This document shows positions 38,442-45,443 of a stretch of 45,443 nucleotides of DNA, in pieces. The DNA is from Acidimicrobiales bacterium. GTDB lineage: Bacteria > Actinomycetota > Acidimicrobiia > Acidimicrobiales > JAHEJN01. Position 1 is the first letter of the stretch. Each line of letters starts with the position of its first letter. The position numbers and the translations under genes were made by a program. The notes beneath the pieces were generated by a model. The model was not told the DNA's origin and made no database searches. It saw only the letters and a list, made by a program, of their open reading frames with translations. The stretch is taken from contig JAHEJN010000019.1 in the NCBI GenBank assembly GCA_024638845.1, positions 1 through 45,443 on the forward strand, in the 5' to 3' direction.

Positions 38442-39254
38442 TCAGACAGCGGCGGGAGTTCGCACCGGGCCGAGCGCCTGATCAGCCTCGTCGACCTCGA
38501 GGGCTCCGGTCATGATGGCGACGGCGTCCTTCATGTCGAACTTCGAAGGGGTGACGACCGCTGCGCGCTTACCGAGGCGCTGAACGTGAATCCGATCGGC
38601 CACCTCGAAGACCTGGGGCATGTTGTGTGAGATCAAGATGACCGGCATCCCCCGCTCGCGGAGGTCGTGAATGAGCTGGAGCACGCGAGCCGACTCCCGG
38701 ACCCCGAGCGCTGCAGTCGGCTCGTCGAGAATGATCACCTTGCTGCCGAACGCTGCGGCCCGGGCCACCGCCACCGCCTGGCGCTGACCACCGGAAAGCG
38801 TCTCGACAGCCTGAGAGATGTTCTGGATCGTACCGATACCGAGATCCTGCAGACGCTGACCCGCCTCGGCGCGCATGCGTTTCCGATCGAGCATCCGAAA
38901 CGCCGTGCCGAGAAAGCCTTGCTTGCGGATCTCGCGTCCGAGGTAGAGGTTCTCGGCGATGTCGAGTGCCGGGGAGACGGCGAGTGTCTGGAACACTGTC
39001 TCGATGCCTGCGAGGCGAGCATCGTGGGTGCTGCGAAAGAGAACCTCCTGGCCGGTGACCTTCATTGTTCCCGTATCGGGGGCGTGCGCGCCGGAAAAGC
39101 ATTTGATGAGCGTGGATTTCCCAGCACCGTTGTCACCGATGACGGCCAGCACCTCGCCAGGAAACAGATCGATGTCGGATCCGTTGAGCCCGACGACCTT
39201 ACCGAAGTGCTTGACGAGCCCCCGGCCGCTGAGAATTGCAGGCACCGTGCTCAT
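38442..39254 (-). CDS. frcA: Sugar ABC importer ATPase, FrcA-like
   Basis: 270-residue single-domain ABC ATPase, unlike the ~500-aa double ATPases of ribose-type systems. Walker A GDNGAGKS (40-47), signature LSGGQ (153-157), Walker B IILDE (174-178) and switch ISHNMPQVFEVADRI are intact. The segments SPALDIAENLYLGREIRK, QAVETLSGGQRQAVAVARAA and TAALGVRES agree closely with rhizobial FrcA, the fructose/mannose/ribose importer ATPase, as I remember it. The ATG overlaps the permease stop by 4 nt. The true sugar could differ from fructose. Confidence 0.88.
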   Translation of the reverse strand: MSTVPAILSGRGLVKHFGKVVGLNGSDIDLFPGEVLAVIGDNGAGKSTLIKCFSGAHAPDTGTMKVTGQEVLFRSTHDARLAGIETVFQTLAVSPALDIAENLYLGREIRKQGFLGTAFRMLDRKRMRAEAGQRLQDLGIGTIQNISQAVETLSGGQRQAVAVARAAAFGSKVIILDEPTAALGVRESARVLQLIHDLRERGMPVILISHNMPQVFEVADRIHVQRLGKRAAVVTPSKFDMKDAVAIMTGALEVDEADQALGPVRTPAAV

Positions 39255-40300
39255 CCCTGCACCTTTCTGATCCACTGGTCGAGGGCGACGGCGGCGATGA
39301 CGAGGACGCCGACGGCCAGGACTCGTGGAGCCTGGTCGTAGCCCGCAAGGGCCAGGCCGTTCTGGAACACGACCACGATCAGGGCTCCGAGCAGGGTGCC
39401 GATCATCGTGCCCCGACCACCGAAGAGCGAGGTGCCACCGATCACCACTGCGGTGATGCTGTCGAGGTTGATGTTGGGGGCCACGTTCGGGCTGGCCGAC
39501 CCGACCCGGCCGATGGTGATCCAGGCCGCGATCCCGATGATCAGCCCGGCCACGCAGTAGACGCTGAACAGCACCCGCCCGGTACTGATACCGGACAGCT
39601 CGGCTGCGTCTGGGTCGTCTCCGACGGCGTAGATGTGGGTGCCCCAGGCGGTGTTGCGGAGGATGAAGGCGAAGATCCCGTACATGGCGAGCATCACGAG
39701 CACACCGGTCATGACCGTGAACGGGCCGAGCTTGAAGGTTGTCCCCATCCATGTCATCGCATCGGGCATCTCCGGGCCCTGGATGGTCCTGGCTTTGAAG
39801 AAGATCAAGGTCAGGGCGGTGAAGATGCTCAGGGTGCCGAGGGTGACGATGAAGGGCGGCAGTTCGAATCGGACGATGAGGAAGCCGTTCACCCCGCCGG
39901 CCACCATTGCGATCAGGATTCCGGCGGCGATGGCGAGAGCCGCCGGCCAACCATACCCGGCCACGTTGGACACCTCGGAGGTGACCACCAGGTTGGCCAT
40001 CGTCATCTGAGCGAAGACCATGATGGCCCCGATGCTGAGGTCGATCCCGGCGGTGAGGATGATCAGCGTCTGGGCGATGGCCAGTGTGCCGACGATCACC
40101 GTCTGCTGGGTCATCAGTGACAGGTTGGTCGCGAGGATGAACCGGTCGTTCAGCATCGTGAAGACGATCATCGCCACGATCAGGACGAAGAGCGGGCTCA
40201 GGTACGGGTACTTGTGCAGCGTCGACTGAATCTTCGGAATGATGCCGGACTTCGCCGCGAACTCTTCGGAGAGGTCGGAAGTCGCTGTCGAACTGGTCAC
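39251..40300 (-). CDS. frcC: Sugar ABC importer permease, FrcC-like
   Basis: 349 residues, about ten membrane helices of the RbsC/FrcC (BPD_transp_2) family. Conserved pieces include ILTAGIDLSIGAIMVF, LPPFIVTLGTLSIF, AWGTHIYAVGDDPDAAELSG and GGTSLFGGRGTMIGTLLGAL, and the end DQWIRKV matches FrcC. It forms a homodimeric pore with two FrcA subunits. GTG start at 40300; the 5' leader between the binding protein gene and this gene contains a long UUCG hairpin that could reduce its expression relative to the binding protein. Confidence 0.9.
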   Translation of the reverse strand: MTSSTATSDLSEEFAAKSGIIPKIQSTLHKYPYLSPLFVLIVAMIVFTMLNDRFILATNLSLMTQQTVIVGTLAIAQTLIILTAGIDLSIGAIMVFAQMTMANLVVTSEVSNVAGYGWPAALAIAAGILIAMVAGGVNGFLIVRFELPPFIVTLGTLSIFTALTLIFFKARTIQGPEMPDAMTWMGTTFKLGPFTVMTGVLVMLAMYGIFAFILRNTAWGTHIYAVGDDPDAAELSGISTGRVLFSVYCVAGLIIGIAAWITIGRVGSASPNVAPNINLDSITAVVIGGTSLFGGRGTMIGTLLGALIVVVFQNGLALAGYDQAPRVLAVGVLVIAAVALDQWIRKVQG

Positions 40301-40333
40301 CTGGGCCCTTTCGAGAGATGCGTGCCGCTACAA

Positions 40334-40366
40334 CGATTACCTGATTTCTCGTGAGTCGGGTAATCG
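40334..40366 (-). repeat. Inverted repeat before the permease gene
   Basis: CGATTACC (40334-40341) and GGTAATCG (40359-40366) are exact complements, 17 nt apart. It could be an operator or a small RNA hairpin. Confidence 0.4.
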
Positions 40367-40368
40367 AT

Positions 40369-40412
40369 GGACTGGGGGGCAGTAGTCCCGAAGGACTGCT
40401 GCCCCCCAGTCC
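40369..40412 (-). terminator. 20-bp UUCG hairpin between binding-protein and permease genes
   Basis: A 20-bp stem with one G.T wobble encloses a CGAA loop on the plus strand, i.e. C(UUCG)G in the minus-strand RNA. It starts 12 bp after the binding-protein stop and lacks a T-tract, so it probably protects the upstream mRNA end or allows partial readthrough, a common way to make more binding protein than permease. Confidence 0.75.
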
Positions 40413-40424
40413 GTTACGTCCGGG

Positions 40425-41570
40425 TCAGCCCCAGGCGTTGTCGATGCAGTACTGCGAGGTCTCCTGCGGGGCGACGGTGACGGTGTCCATCGGGTCGTCG
40501 GTGCACAGGGCGACGCCGGTGTCGAAGAAGGTGCCGTCGGCCGAGGTGTTCTCCGGCGGAGCACCACCCTCGGCGATCTGCTTGATCGCTTCCAGCCCGA
40601 GGCTGGCCATCAGCAGCGGGTACTGCTGGGAGGTGGACTGGATGCCACCGTCCTGCACCCTCTGGACGCCGGCCAGGCCGCCGTCGACCGAGACCACGAA
40701 GACGTCCTCGCCGACGGTCTTGCCTGCCGCCTCGAGGGCGGCGATGGCACCGAAGGCGGTCGGCTCGTTGATCGTGTAGACCACGTTGATGTCGGGGTTG
40801 ATCGACAGGCAGGTCTCCATGCCGGTACGGCCCCCCTCCTCGTTGGCTCCGGTGGCTTCGACGCAGGCGATCTCGTACTCGCCGCCCGCTCCGGTCGTGT
40901 AGCTGCCGGTCTCGGGCTCGTCGCCGATCACGGTCAGGTCGCCGATGTCGATGCCCATGCCCCTGAGGAAGCCGTTGTCGCGGCAGTAGTCGACCGAAAC
41001 GGTGCGGTCGTCGAAGATCACCAGGCGGGCGATGACCGCCGTCTCGCCGTTCAGCTTGCCCGCCGCCCACTGGCCGATGGCCTCGCCGGCCAGGCAGTTG
41101 TCGGTGGCGAAGGTGATGTCGACCACGTCCGGTGGATCAGTGGGGGTGTCGAGGGCGATCACGTACAGCCCTGCGTCCCGGGCCTGCTGGATCGCGTTGT
41201 TGACGTTGACCGACATCGGGGTGATCAGGATGCCGTCCTGGCCGGCGGCGATGGCGTTCTCGATCAGGTCGATCTGACCTTGGTCGTCGCCTTCTTCCTG
41301 TCCGGATCCGACCGTCAGGTCGACCCCGAGTTCGGCGGCCTTCTCCCTCGCACCCTCCTGCATGGCCACGAAGAAGGCGTTGGTCGAGTCCTTGGTGATC
41401 AGCGAGACGGCGACGTCGCCACCGGAATCACCGGAATCACCGGAGTCGCCGGAATCACCGGAATCTCCACTCGTGTCGGTCGTGTCGTCATCGGAGCCGC
41501 AGGCTGCCATGATCAGCAAAAACGCTGCCAATACAGCCAGCAAGCGAAGACTCGCTAGGCGCGCAAACAT
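40425..41570 (-). CDS. frcB: Sugar ABC importer substrate-binding lipoprotein, FrcB/RbsB family
   Basis: 381 residues. Lipoprotein signal with lipobox IMAAC (Cys24), then a low-complexity linker SDDDTTDTSGDSGDS... (about 25-51) containing five GDS repeats. The periplasmic-binding fold follows: DSTNAFFVAMQEGAREKAAE, GILITPMSVNVNNAIQQA, ALDTPTDP and VYTINEPTAFGAIAALEAAG. The last segments agree with fructose/ribose-type binding proteins. It captures the sugar outside the membrane for FrcCA. AGGAGGG before the ATG gives a strong ribosome site, unlike most genes here. Cys-rich parts (DNCLAGE, VDYCRDNG, ALCTDD, QYCIDN) may form disulfides. Confidence 0.88.
   Translation of the reverse strand: MFARLASLRLLAVLAAFLLIMAACGSDDDTTDTSGDSGDSGDSGDSGDSGGDVAVSLITKDSTNAFFVAMQEGAREKAAELGVDLTVGSGQEEGDDQGQIDLIENAIAAGQDGILITPMSVNVNNAIQQARDAGLYVIALDTPTDPPDVVDITFATDNCLAGEAIGQWAAGKLNGETAVIARLVIFDDRTVSVDYCRDNGFLRGMGIDIGDLTVIGDEPETGSYTTGAGGEYEIACVEATGANEEGGRTGMETCLSINPDINVVYTINEPTAFGAIAALEAAGKTVGEDVFVVSVDGGLAGVQRVQDGGIQSTSQQYPLLMASLGLEAIKQIAEGGAPPENTSADGTFFDTGVALCTDDPMDTVTVAPQETSQYCIDNAWG
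41421..41465 (-). repeat. Five 9-bp tandem repeats coding GDS in the binding-protein linker
   Basis: Five near-identical 9-mers of the form ACCGGAATC, two with single-base changes. They encode the Gly-Asp-Ser linker between the lipid anchor and the binding domain and could change copy number by slippage without breaking the frame. Confidence 0.85.
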
Positions 41571-41683
41571 CGTGTTGGTCCCTCCTGAGGATCACATTGC
41601 ATTTGGTGACCGCAGAACCTACACCAAGAGCGGTCGGCTCTGGAGATCGAACGGCCAGGAACTGCGACATCCCTCGAGCTGAC

Positions 41684-42694
41684 CTACGGGCGGGTGAACC
41701 CGGCCGACTCGAGACAGGTGTCGACATCTTCGACCGACCCGACCGTCGTTCGCGACCGGAGACTCATGGCAGCCGTGGCGTGGGCGAGCTCCATGGCAAT
41801 GCGGATGGGCCAGCCCTCGTGCACGGCGTAGAGCATCCCGGCGGCAAAGGCGTCACCGGCGCCGACGGTGCTGCCGATCTCATCGACGGGCACCGCTACT
41901 GACGAACTCTCGAACACCTCGCCATCTCGGGTCGCACAGATCGCACCTTCGGGGAAGTGAACCGCGACCAGTCGCAGTGCTCCTTCGCCCAGAACGGCCA
42001 ACGCGGCTTCCCGGCATCGGTCCGGGTCGGTTCGTCCATCGACGACTGTGGCGACGGATGCGACGCTGCCGATCTCGTGGTCGTTCGCGATCAGCGTGTC
42101 GGCATAGGGCAGACACGGCCGAGAGATCTGGTGAAGCCGCTCGCTCTCGATCGACACGAGCTCGAGATTGGTGTCGAGCCCTGCCGCCTTGGCGTGCTTC
42201 AACACCGTGACCCAGCCGTTGGCGTCGCCCGCCCATGGGGCGTCCATGCGTCGATGGATCCCGAGCAGGCCCAGATGCAGGATGCGGCAGGTGGTCGAGG
42301 TGAAGTCGAAGTGGTCGGGCGTCAGCAGATCGCTGGTTCCCGGATGATGGAAGAAGGTCCGTTTGCCGGAGTCGGCGACCGTCATGACGTCGGTGTAGGA
42401 CGTGACCGCATCGCCGGTGCGGTGGAGTTGAGTCGTGTCGATGCCGACCTCGGCGGCTCGGTCGTACAGGAAGTCGCCGTCGGGGTCATCGCCGAGCAGG
42501 CCGATGGCGTCGACCGGCATCGTCGGGTCGAGTTTGCGCATGTCGACGCCGAAGTTGTGCGCGGAACCGCCGCCCTGCTGGTCGGTGCCGGTGATACGGG
42601 CCAGCTTCTCTTCGACCGGCCAGTGGTCGACGATCTTGATGCGGTCGAGGGCCCAGGAGCCACCACAGACGAACCCGCGCCGCTGTCCGCTCAC
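41684..42694 (-). CDS. PfkB-family carbohydrate kinase
   Basis: 336-residue ribokinase-fold kinase. The N-terminal substrate region QQGGGSAHNFG (39-49) and the C-terminal PfkB signature GSTVGAGDAFAAGML (274-288; catalytic base Asp281) are both clear, with NDHEIGS the ATP-side motif 1. A distinctive TFFHHPGTSDLLTPDHF stretch (113-129) in the lid/substrate area does not match ribokinase, fructokinase or IolC that I can recall. It likely phosphorylates the imported sugar or a derivative before aldol cleavage by the upstream gene's product. GTG start overlaps the stop of a 21-codon ORF (GTGA). Confidence 0.87.
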   Translation of the reverse strand: MSGQRRGFVCGGSWALDRIKIVDHWPVEEKLARITGTDQQGGGSAHNFGVDMRKLDPTMPVDAIGLLGDDPDGDFLYDRAAEVGIDTTQLHRTGDAVTSYTDVMTVADSGKRTFFHHPGTSDLLTPDHFDFTSTTCRILHLGLLGIHRRMDAPWAGDANGWVTVLKHAKAAGLDTNLELVSIESERLHQISRPCLPYADTLIANDHEIGSVASVATVVDGRTDPDRCREAALAVLGEGALRLVAVHFPEGAICATRDGEVFESSSVAVPVDEIGSTVGAGDAFAAGMLYAVHEGWPIRIAMELAHATAAMSLRSRTTVGSVEDVDTCLESAGFTRP

Positions 42695-42756
42695 GACCGG
42701 AGCGCCTCGATCACGATCCGCGGGCCCTCCGCCACGAGTCGCTCACGCTGATTCAC
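42691..42756 (-). CDS. Possible 21-residue coupled small ORF between aldolase and kinase genes
   Basis: GTG at 42756 overlaps the aldolase stop (GTGA), and its TGA at 42691 overlaps the kinase GTG start (GTGA), so the reading frame bridges both genes exactly. The peptide (MNQRERLVAEGPRIVIEALR plus a final Ser) is charged and helix-prone, and third codon positions are mostly G/C. It could be a translational coupler, a small subunit, or a chance frame. No homologue is known to me. Confidence 0.35.
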   Translation of the reverse strand: MNQRERLVAEGPRIVIEALRS

Positions 42757-43736
42757 GATTCGAGCACCGGTTCGGTGATCTGGAGGTCGTCCTCGAGCGC
42801 CCGGTGCGGCGTCACCCCGTGTTCGCCGAGGTGCTCGTGATAGCGCTCCACGGCTTGGGTCGGTGAGAGCTCCTGCTCGATCGTTGCCCGCATGAGCCGG
42901 ACGAGCTCGACCGGTGCTTCCGACAGGTTGATCTTGCGTCCGAACAGCGCCACTCGGGCGCCCGACTGCTCGGCCTGATGGGCCAGCTCGAAGGTGTCGC
43001 GGGTGGTGCCCTTCGCCCCTCCGAGGATGCCGACGATGAGGTTCTCGGGGTCGTACGAGGCGAGCTCGGACATGGCCTTGGCTCCGTTGAACTGGATTTT
43101 CAGGAACTGGGGTGCATCCCTCGAGATGACTCCCGCGATGGCCTTGATGATCATGTCGTTCACGTAGTCGCCGAGCGCGTCGTCAGGGATCCCGATGTCG
43201 AAGGCGGGGTTGAAGACTTCGAGGAAGTGCCGGAAACCGTAGGGGCGGATGGTGTGCCTGAAGTTTCGATAGGCCTCGAGGCTGGCCCGGTCGGCCTCGA
43301 GATCGTTCGAGAAGGTCATGGAGTAGAGGCCGAGATTGCAGAAGCTCGAAACCGAGTCGATGTCCGCGGTCGAGAAGGGCGCCGACGGGTGCTCTCGATA
43401 GCTCGACCCGCGTGCCATCCAGATGTCGGTCGTGTCGTTCATCCGCACCGCCGGCGTCGCCACGGAGTGCTCGAACACGCCCCGCTGCGTGAGCGTCTCG
43501 GCCGATGACGCCGAGAGCAACATGACGTCGACGAGGCCCGACTCGGTCATCGTGGTTATGGCGTCGAGGTACTCGGGCTTGGTCTTGAGCGTGCCGTCGG
43601 GATTCGGGCCCGGCGCCAGGAGGCCGAAGGCCATGTCGCCGTCCTTGGCGTCGGCGACGATGAAGTCGGCGGGCGTGTAGAGACCGGCGCGAATGTTGTC
43701 GAGCTTCCGGTCGAGCTGTCTGTCGGGGGCGATCAT
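42753..43736 (-). CDS. Class I aldolase, DhnA/LacD/DeoC-like
   Basis: 327-residue TIM barrel with the marks of Schiff-base aldolases: Lys213 in PQFLKIQFNG is the likely imine lysine, and the phosphate site is formed by GILGGAKGT (236-244) and GARVALFGRKI (259-269), as in DhnA-type fructose-bisphosphate and Lsr/Iol aldolases. It probably cleaves the phosphorylated product of the adjacent PfkB kinase into dihydroxyacetone phosphate or a related triose plus an aldehyde. Start ATG 43736 is leaderless (TACGCT, 6-nt gap), making this the first gene of the minus-strand catabolic operon. Confidence 0.8.
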   Translation of the reverse strand: MIAPDRQLDRKLDNIRAGLYTPADFIVADAKDGDMAFGLLAPGPNPDGTLKTKPEYLDAITTMTESGLVDVMLLSASSAETLTQRGVFEHSVATPAVRMNDTTDIWMARGSSYREHPSAPFSTADIDSVSSFCNLGLYSMTFSNDLEADRASLEAYRNFRHTIRPYGFRHFLEVFNPAFDIGIPDDALGDYVNDMIIKAIAGVISRDAPQFLKIQFNGAKAMSELASYDPENLIVGILGGAKGTTRDTFELAHQAEQSGARVALFGRKINLSEAPVELVRLMRATIEQELSPTQAVERYHEHLGEHGVTPHRALEDDLQITEPVLES

Positions 43737-43742
43737 GAGCCG

Positions 43743-43748
43743 AGCGTA
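43743..43748 (-). promoter_or_regulatory. Leaderless -10 element of the aldolase-kinase-importer operon
   Basis: Minus-strand TACGCT ends 6 nt before ATG 43736. On the plus strand TAGAAA sits 6 nt before the divergent ATG 43790, so both operon heads share a 53-bp promoter region. Confidence 0.5.
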
Positions 43749-43789
43749 GTTCTGCGGGCGGGTCGGCTCGCTGCTGGTAGAAAGGCGAC

Positions 43790-44815
43790 ATGTACGAACC
43801 CGCCGCCGACCGATACGACACGATGAGTTATGCCCGGTGCGGCACGAGGGGGTTGAGGCTCCCGAGGATCTCCCTCGGGCTGTGGCAAAACTTCGGTGGA
43901 CCTTCGCTGTCGGCCGAGGCCCGCTCGATGATCCTCAATTCCTTCGACGCCGGCATCACCCATTTCGACCTGGCCAACAATTACGGCCCTCCGCCCGGCT
44001 CGGCCGAGACGAACTTCGGCACATTGTTGGCCGGCGATCTGGCCCCCTATCGGGATGAGCTGGTGATCTCGAGCAAGGCCGGCTACCTGATGTGGGATGG
44101 CCCCTATGGCGAATGGGGCACCAGAAAGAGCGTGCTGGCCAGCCTGGATCAGTCGTTGGCGCGCCTGCAGCTCGAGTACGTCGACATCTTCTATTCGCAT
44201 CGGGTCGACCCGAACACCCCGCTCGAGGAGACGATGGGCGCGCTCGATCAGGCGGTTCGTTCCGGCCGGGCGCTGTACGCCGGGATCTCGTCGTACGGCC
44301 CCGAGAAGACCCGAGAGGCGGCTGCGCTGTTGGCTGATTTGGGAACGCCATGCCTGATTCATCAACCGTCGTATTCATTGTTGAACCGCTGGATCGAGGG
44401 TGGCCTGACCGATGTGTTGCGGGCCGAGGGAATCGGCTGCATCGCGTTCTCGCCGCTGGCCCAGGGTCTGCTGACCAACAAGTATCTCGACGGCATTCCT
44501 GCCGATTCCCGGGCGGCCGAGGGCGATTCGTTCGATCCCGCGTTCGTCAACGAAGCGAACATCGATCGGGTGCGCGGTCTTCGCTCGATCGCCGATGGTC
44601 GGGGCCAGTCGCTCGCCCAGATGGCCTTGTCATGGGTGCTTCGCGACGATGTGGTCACCTCGGCGCTGATCGGCGCCAGCCGGTGGGAGCAGATCGCCGA
44701 GTGCATCGGCGCTCTCGAACAGACGGCCTTCTCCGATGAGGAGCTCGCGGCGATCGACGAGTTCGCAGTCGATGCGGGCGTGAACCTTTGGGCCGAATCG
44801 AGCAATGCGGGGTAG
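43790..44815 (+). CDS. Aldo-keto reductase, L-glyceraldehyde 3-phosphate reductase (YghZ/GpR) type
   Basis: 341 residues. The AKR tetrad is Asp60 (THFDLANNYG), Tyr65, Lys96 (ISSKAGY) and His137 (YSHRVD). The long YghZ-like strings DRYDTMSYARCG, LPRISLGLWQNFG, NNYGPPPGSAETNFG and LIHQPSYSLLNRW point to the AKR14 group that reduces L-glyceraldehyde 3-phosphate or methylglyoxal with NADPH. Divergent from the aldolase operon with a shared promoter, it may handle an aldehyde released by the aldolase. Complete. Sequence immediately after the stop appears degraded. Confidence 0.92.
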   Translation: MYEPAADRYDTMSYARCGTRGLRLPRISLGLWQNFGGPSLSAEARSMILNSFDAGITHFDLANNYGPPPGSAETNFGTLLAGDLAPYRDELVISSKAGYLMWDGPYGEWGTRKSVLASLDQSLARLQLEYVDIFYSHRVDPNTPLEETMGALDQAVRSGRALYAGISSYGPEKTREAAALLADLGTPCLIHQPSYSLLNRWIEGGLTDVLRAEGIGCIAFSPLAQGLLTNKYLDGIPADSRAAEGDSFDPAFVNEANIDRVRGLRSIADGRGQSLAQMALSWVLRDDVVTSALIGASRWEQIAECIGALEQTAFSDEELAAIDEFAVDAGVNLWAESSNAG

Positions 44816-45174
44816 TTGTCGAGGCACCGATGGTTCGGGAACGAACTGCCGCGCGCGGGCCTGCTCACTGATCACCGTGAGCTCCTCGTCCTCGAGGACG
44901 GTCGCCGTGGCCACCAGTTCGGCGGCGAACCGGTCGAGCCGGTCCGCGATGCGACGAATGCTCTCGGAGCCGCCTTGCGCGGGTTCTGCTTGGAGGAGTA
45001 CTCACAGCTTCGCACCGAGAACCGTGGCATCGCCCCTGTCGGGGAGGTGGCGTATCGCCGATTCGAGCAGCTCCTCGACATCGGTACCGGCCGCGGGACC
45101 AGATCAGCCCCGCAGAACATCTCGGCAAGCACTGTCGGCGCCAGAACCCCACCACCAACCTGTTGGATTGGTGA
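44816..45174. other. Gene-poor stretch with remnant coding signal on the minus strand
   Basis: No intact gene is supported. A minus-strand frame from ~45000 to ~44820 has strong G/C third-position bias and reads protein-like (RIADRLDRFAAELVATATVL, then DEELTVISEQARARQF), but it begins after a stop without a start codon and runs into the reductase gene. A 126-codon plus-strand frame (44816-45196) is open, but its third-position pattern is weaker. I read the area as remnants. Confidence 0.45.
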
Positions 45175-45443
45175 GGAGTTGGCGCCATTGGCCTGATCGA
45201 TCGTCATGGTGACAACGATCGTCGACTGCTGGGCACTGCGGGTGACGATGTGATCGCGGGCCTGGAGGGCAACGACGTCATCCGTGGATTCGCGGGGGAA
45301 CGACGTGATCTGCGGTGACAACGGGGCAGGGCAACGACGTGCTGCTGGGTGGCAAGAAGAACGACATCCTCAAGGGCGACCAGGGCCATGACACGCTCTT
45401 CGGCAATCAGGGCAAGGACCGCTTGGTCGGAGGCGGGGGCCGC
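45175..45443 (+). pseudogene. RTX/hemolysin-type calcium-binding repeat protein fragment, frameshifted
   Basis: The translated pieces are classic RTX nonapeptides: LLGTAGDDVIAGLEGNDVI, then NDVICGDNG, NDVLLGGKKNDILKGDQG and HDTLFGNQGKDRLVGGGG. These bind Ca2+ and form a beta-roll in secreted proteins. To read them as one chain, one G must be removed from the G5 run near 45295-45299 and one from the G4 run near 45324-45327. The first frame has no ATG/GTG/TTG after the stop at 45172-45174 until well into the repeats. It may be a decayed gene, or sequence error in G runs; the 3' end lies beyond the window. Confidence 0.7.

Noticed and set aside
41421-41465. CRISPR-like array
   Set aside because: The repeats are contiguous 9-mers without spacers and encode an in-frame GDS linker.
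44816-45196. 126-codon plus-strand frame after the aldo-keto reductase
   Set aside because: Weaker third-position bias than its antisense counterpart, no ribosome site or promoter pattern, no recognised family.

Overview
The window reads as a chromosomal segment of a high-GC actinobacterium; an Acidimicrobiia (Ilumatobacter-like) origin is my best guess. Reasons: strong G/C bias in third codon positions, frequent GTG/TTG starts, dense packing with 1-4 nt overlaps, a PIN-PhoH fusion, MutAB/MeaB, NrdAB with a C-terminal redox Cys pair, and a repeated actinobacterial leaderless start pattern (TANNNT, 6-7 nt, then ATG/GTG exactly where mRNA should begin). Taxonomy is inference. I found no tRNA, rRNA, CRISPR array or transposase.

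Layout. 0-2.25 kb: end of a D-aminoacylase-type amidohydrolase and an MFS carrier. 2.3-5.8 kb: homoserine kinase divergent from two overlapping genes for fold-type-II PLP enzymes of unknown reaction. 5.9-12.1 kb: single housekeeping or accessory genes (YpfJ-type metallopeptidase, desaturase, two-domain VOC protein, aquaporin, signal-less substrate-binding-like protein, PAP2-type membrane enzyme, OsmC, small membrane protein). 12.1-15.9 kb: minus-strand operon amidase, DHA2 efflux carrier, PrmA-like methyltransferase. 15.9-20.1 kb: mutA-mutB-meaB for methylmalonyl-CoA mutase. 20.2-25.25 kb: PIN-PhoH and nrdAB with a structured 356-bp upstream region. 25.6-28.1 kb: molybdate-type ABC operon headed by an HTH-TOBE regulator. 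28.2-34.5 kb: MscS channel, Tat-exported protein of unknown function, valS, and an MFS carrier behind a palindrome-rich control region.

The most distinctive block is 34.6-44.8 kb, a carbohydrate catabolic island. Plus-strand genes encode a P-loop sugar-kinase-like protein of visibly lower GC, a class I phosphomannose isomerase and two Gfo/Idh dehydrogenases, one very like inositol 2-dehydrogenase but with Asn at the catalytic Asp position. Convergent minus-strand genes encode a DhnA/LacD-like class I aldolase, a possible 21-codon coupled ORF, a PfkB kinase and an importer resembling rhizobial FrcBCA. A divergent gene encodes a YghZ-type aldo-keto reductase. The set gives import, phosphorylation, oxidation or isomerisation, aldol cleavage and triose reduction, but matches no complete pathway I know; the substrate is unknown.

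The last ~600 bp are broken: a minus-strand ghost of coding sequence followed by RTX-type calcium-binding repeats interrupted by two single-G expansions.
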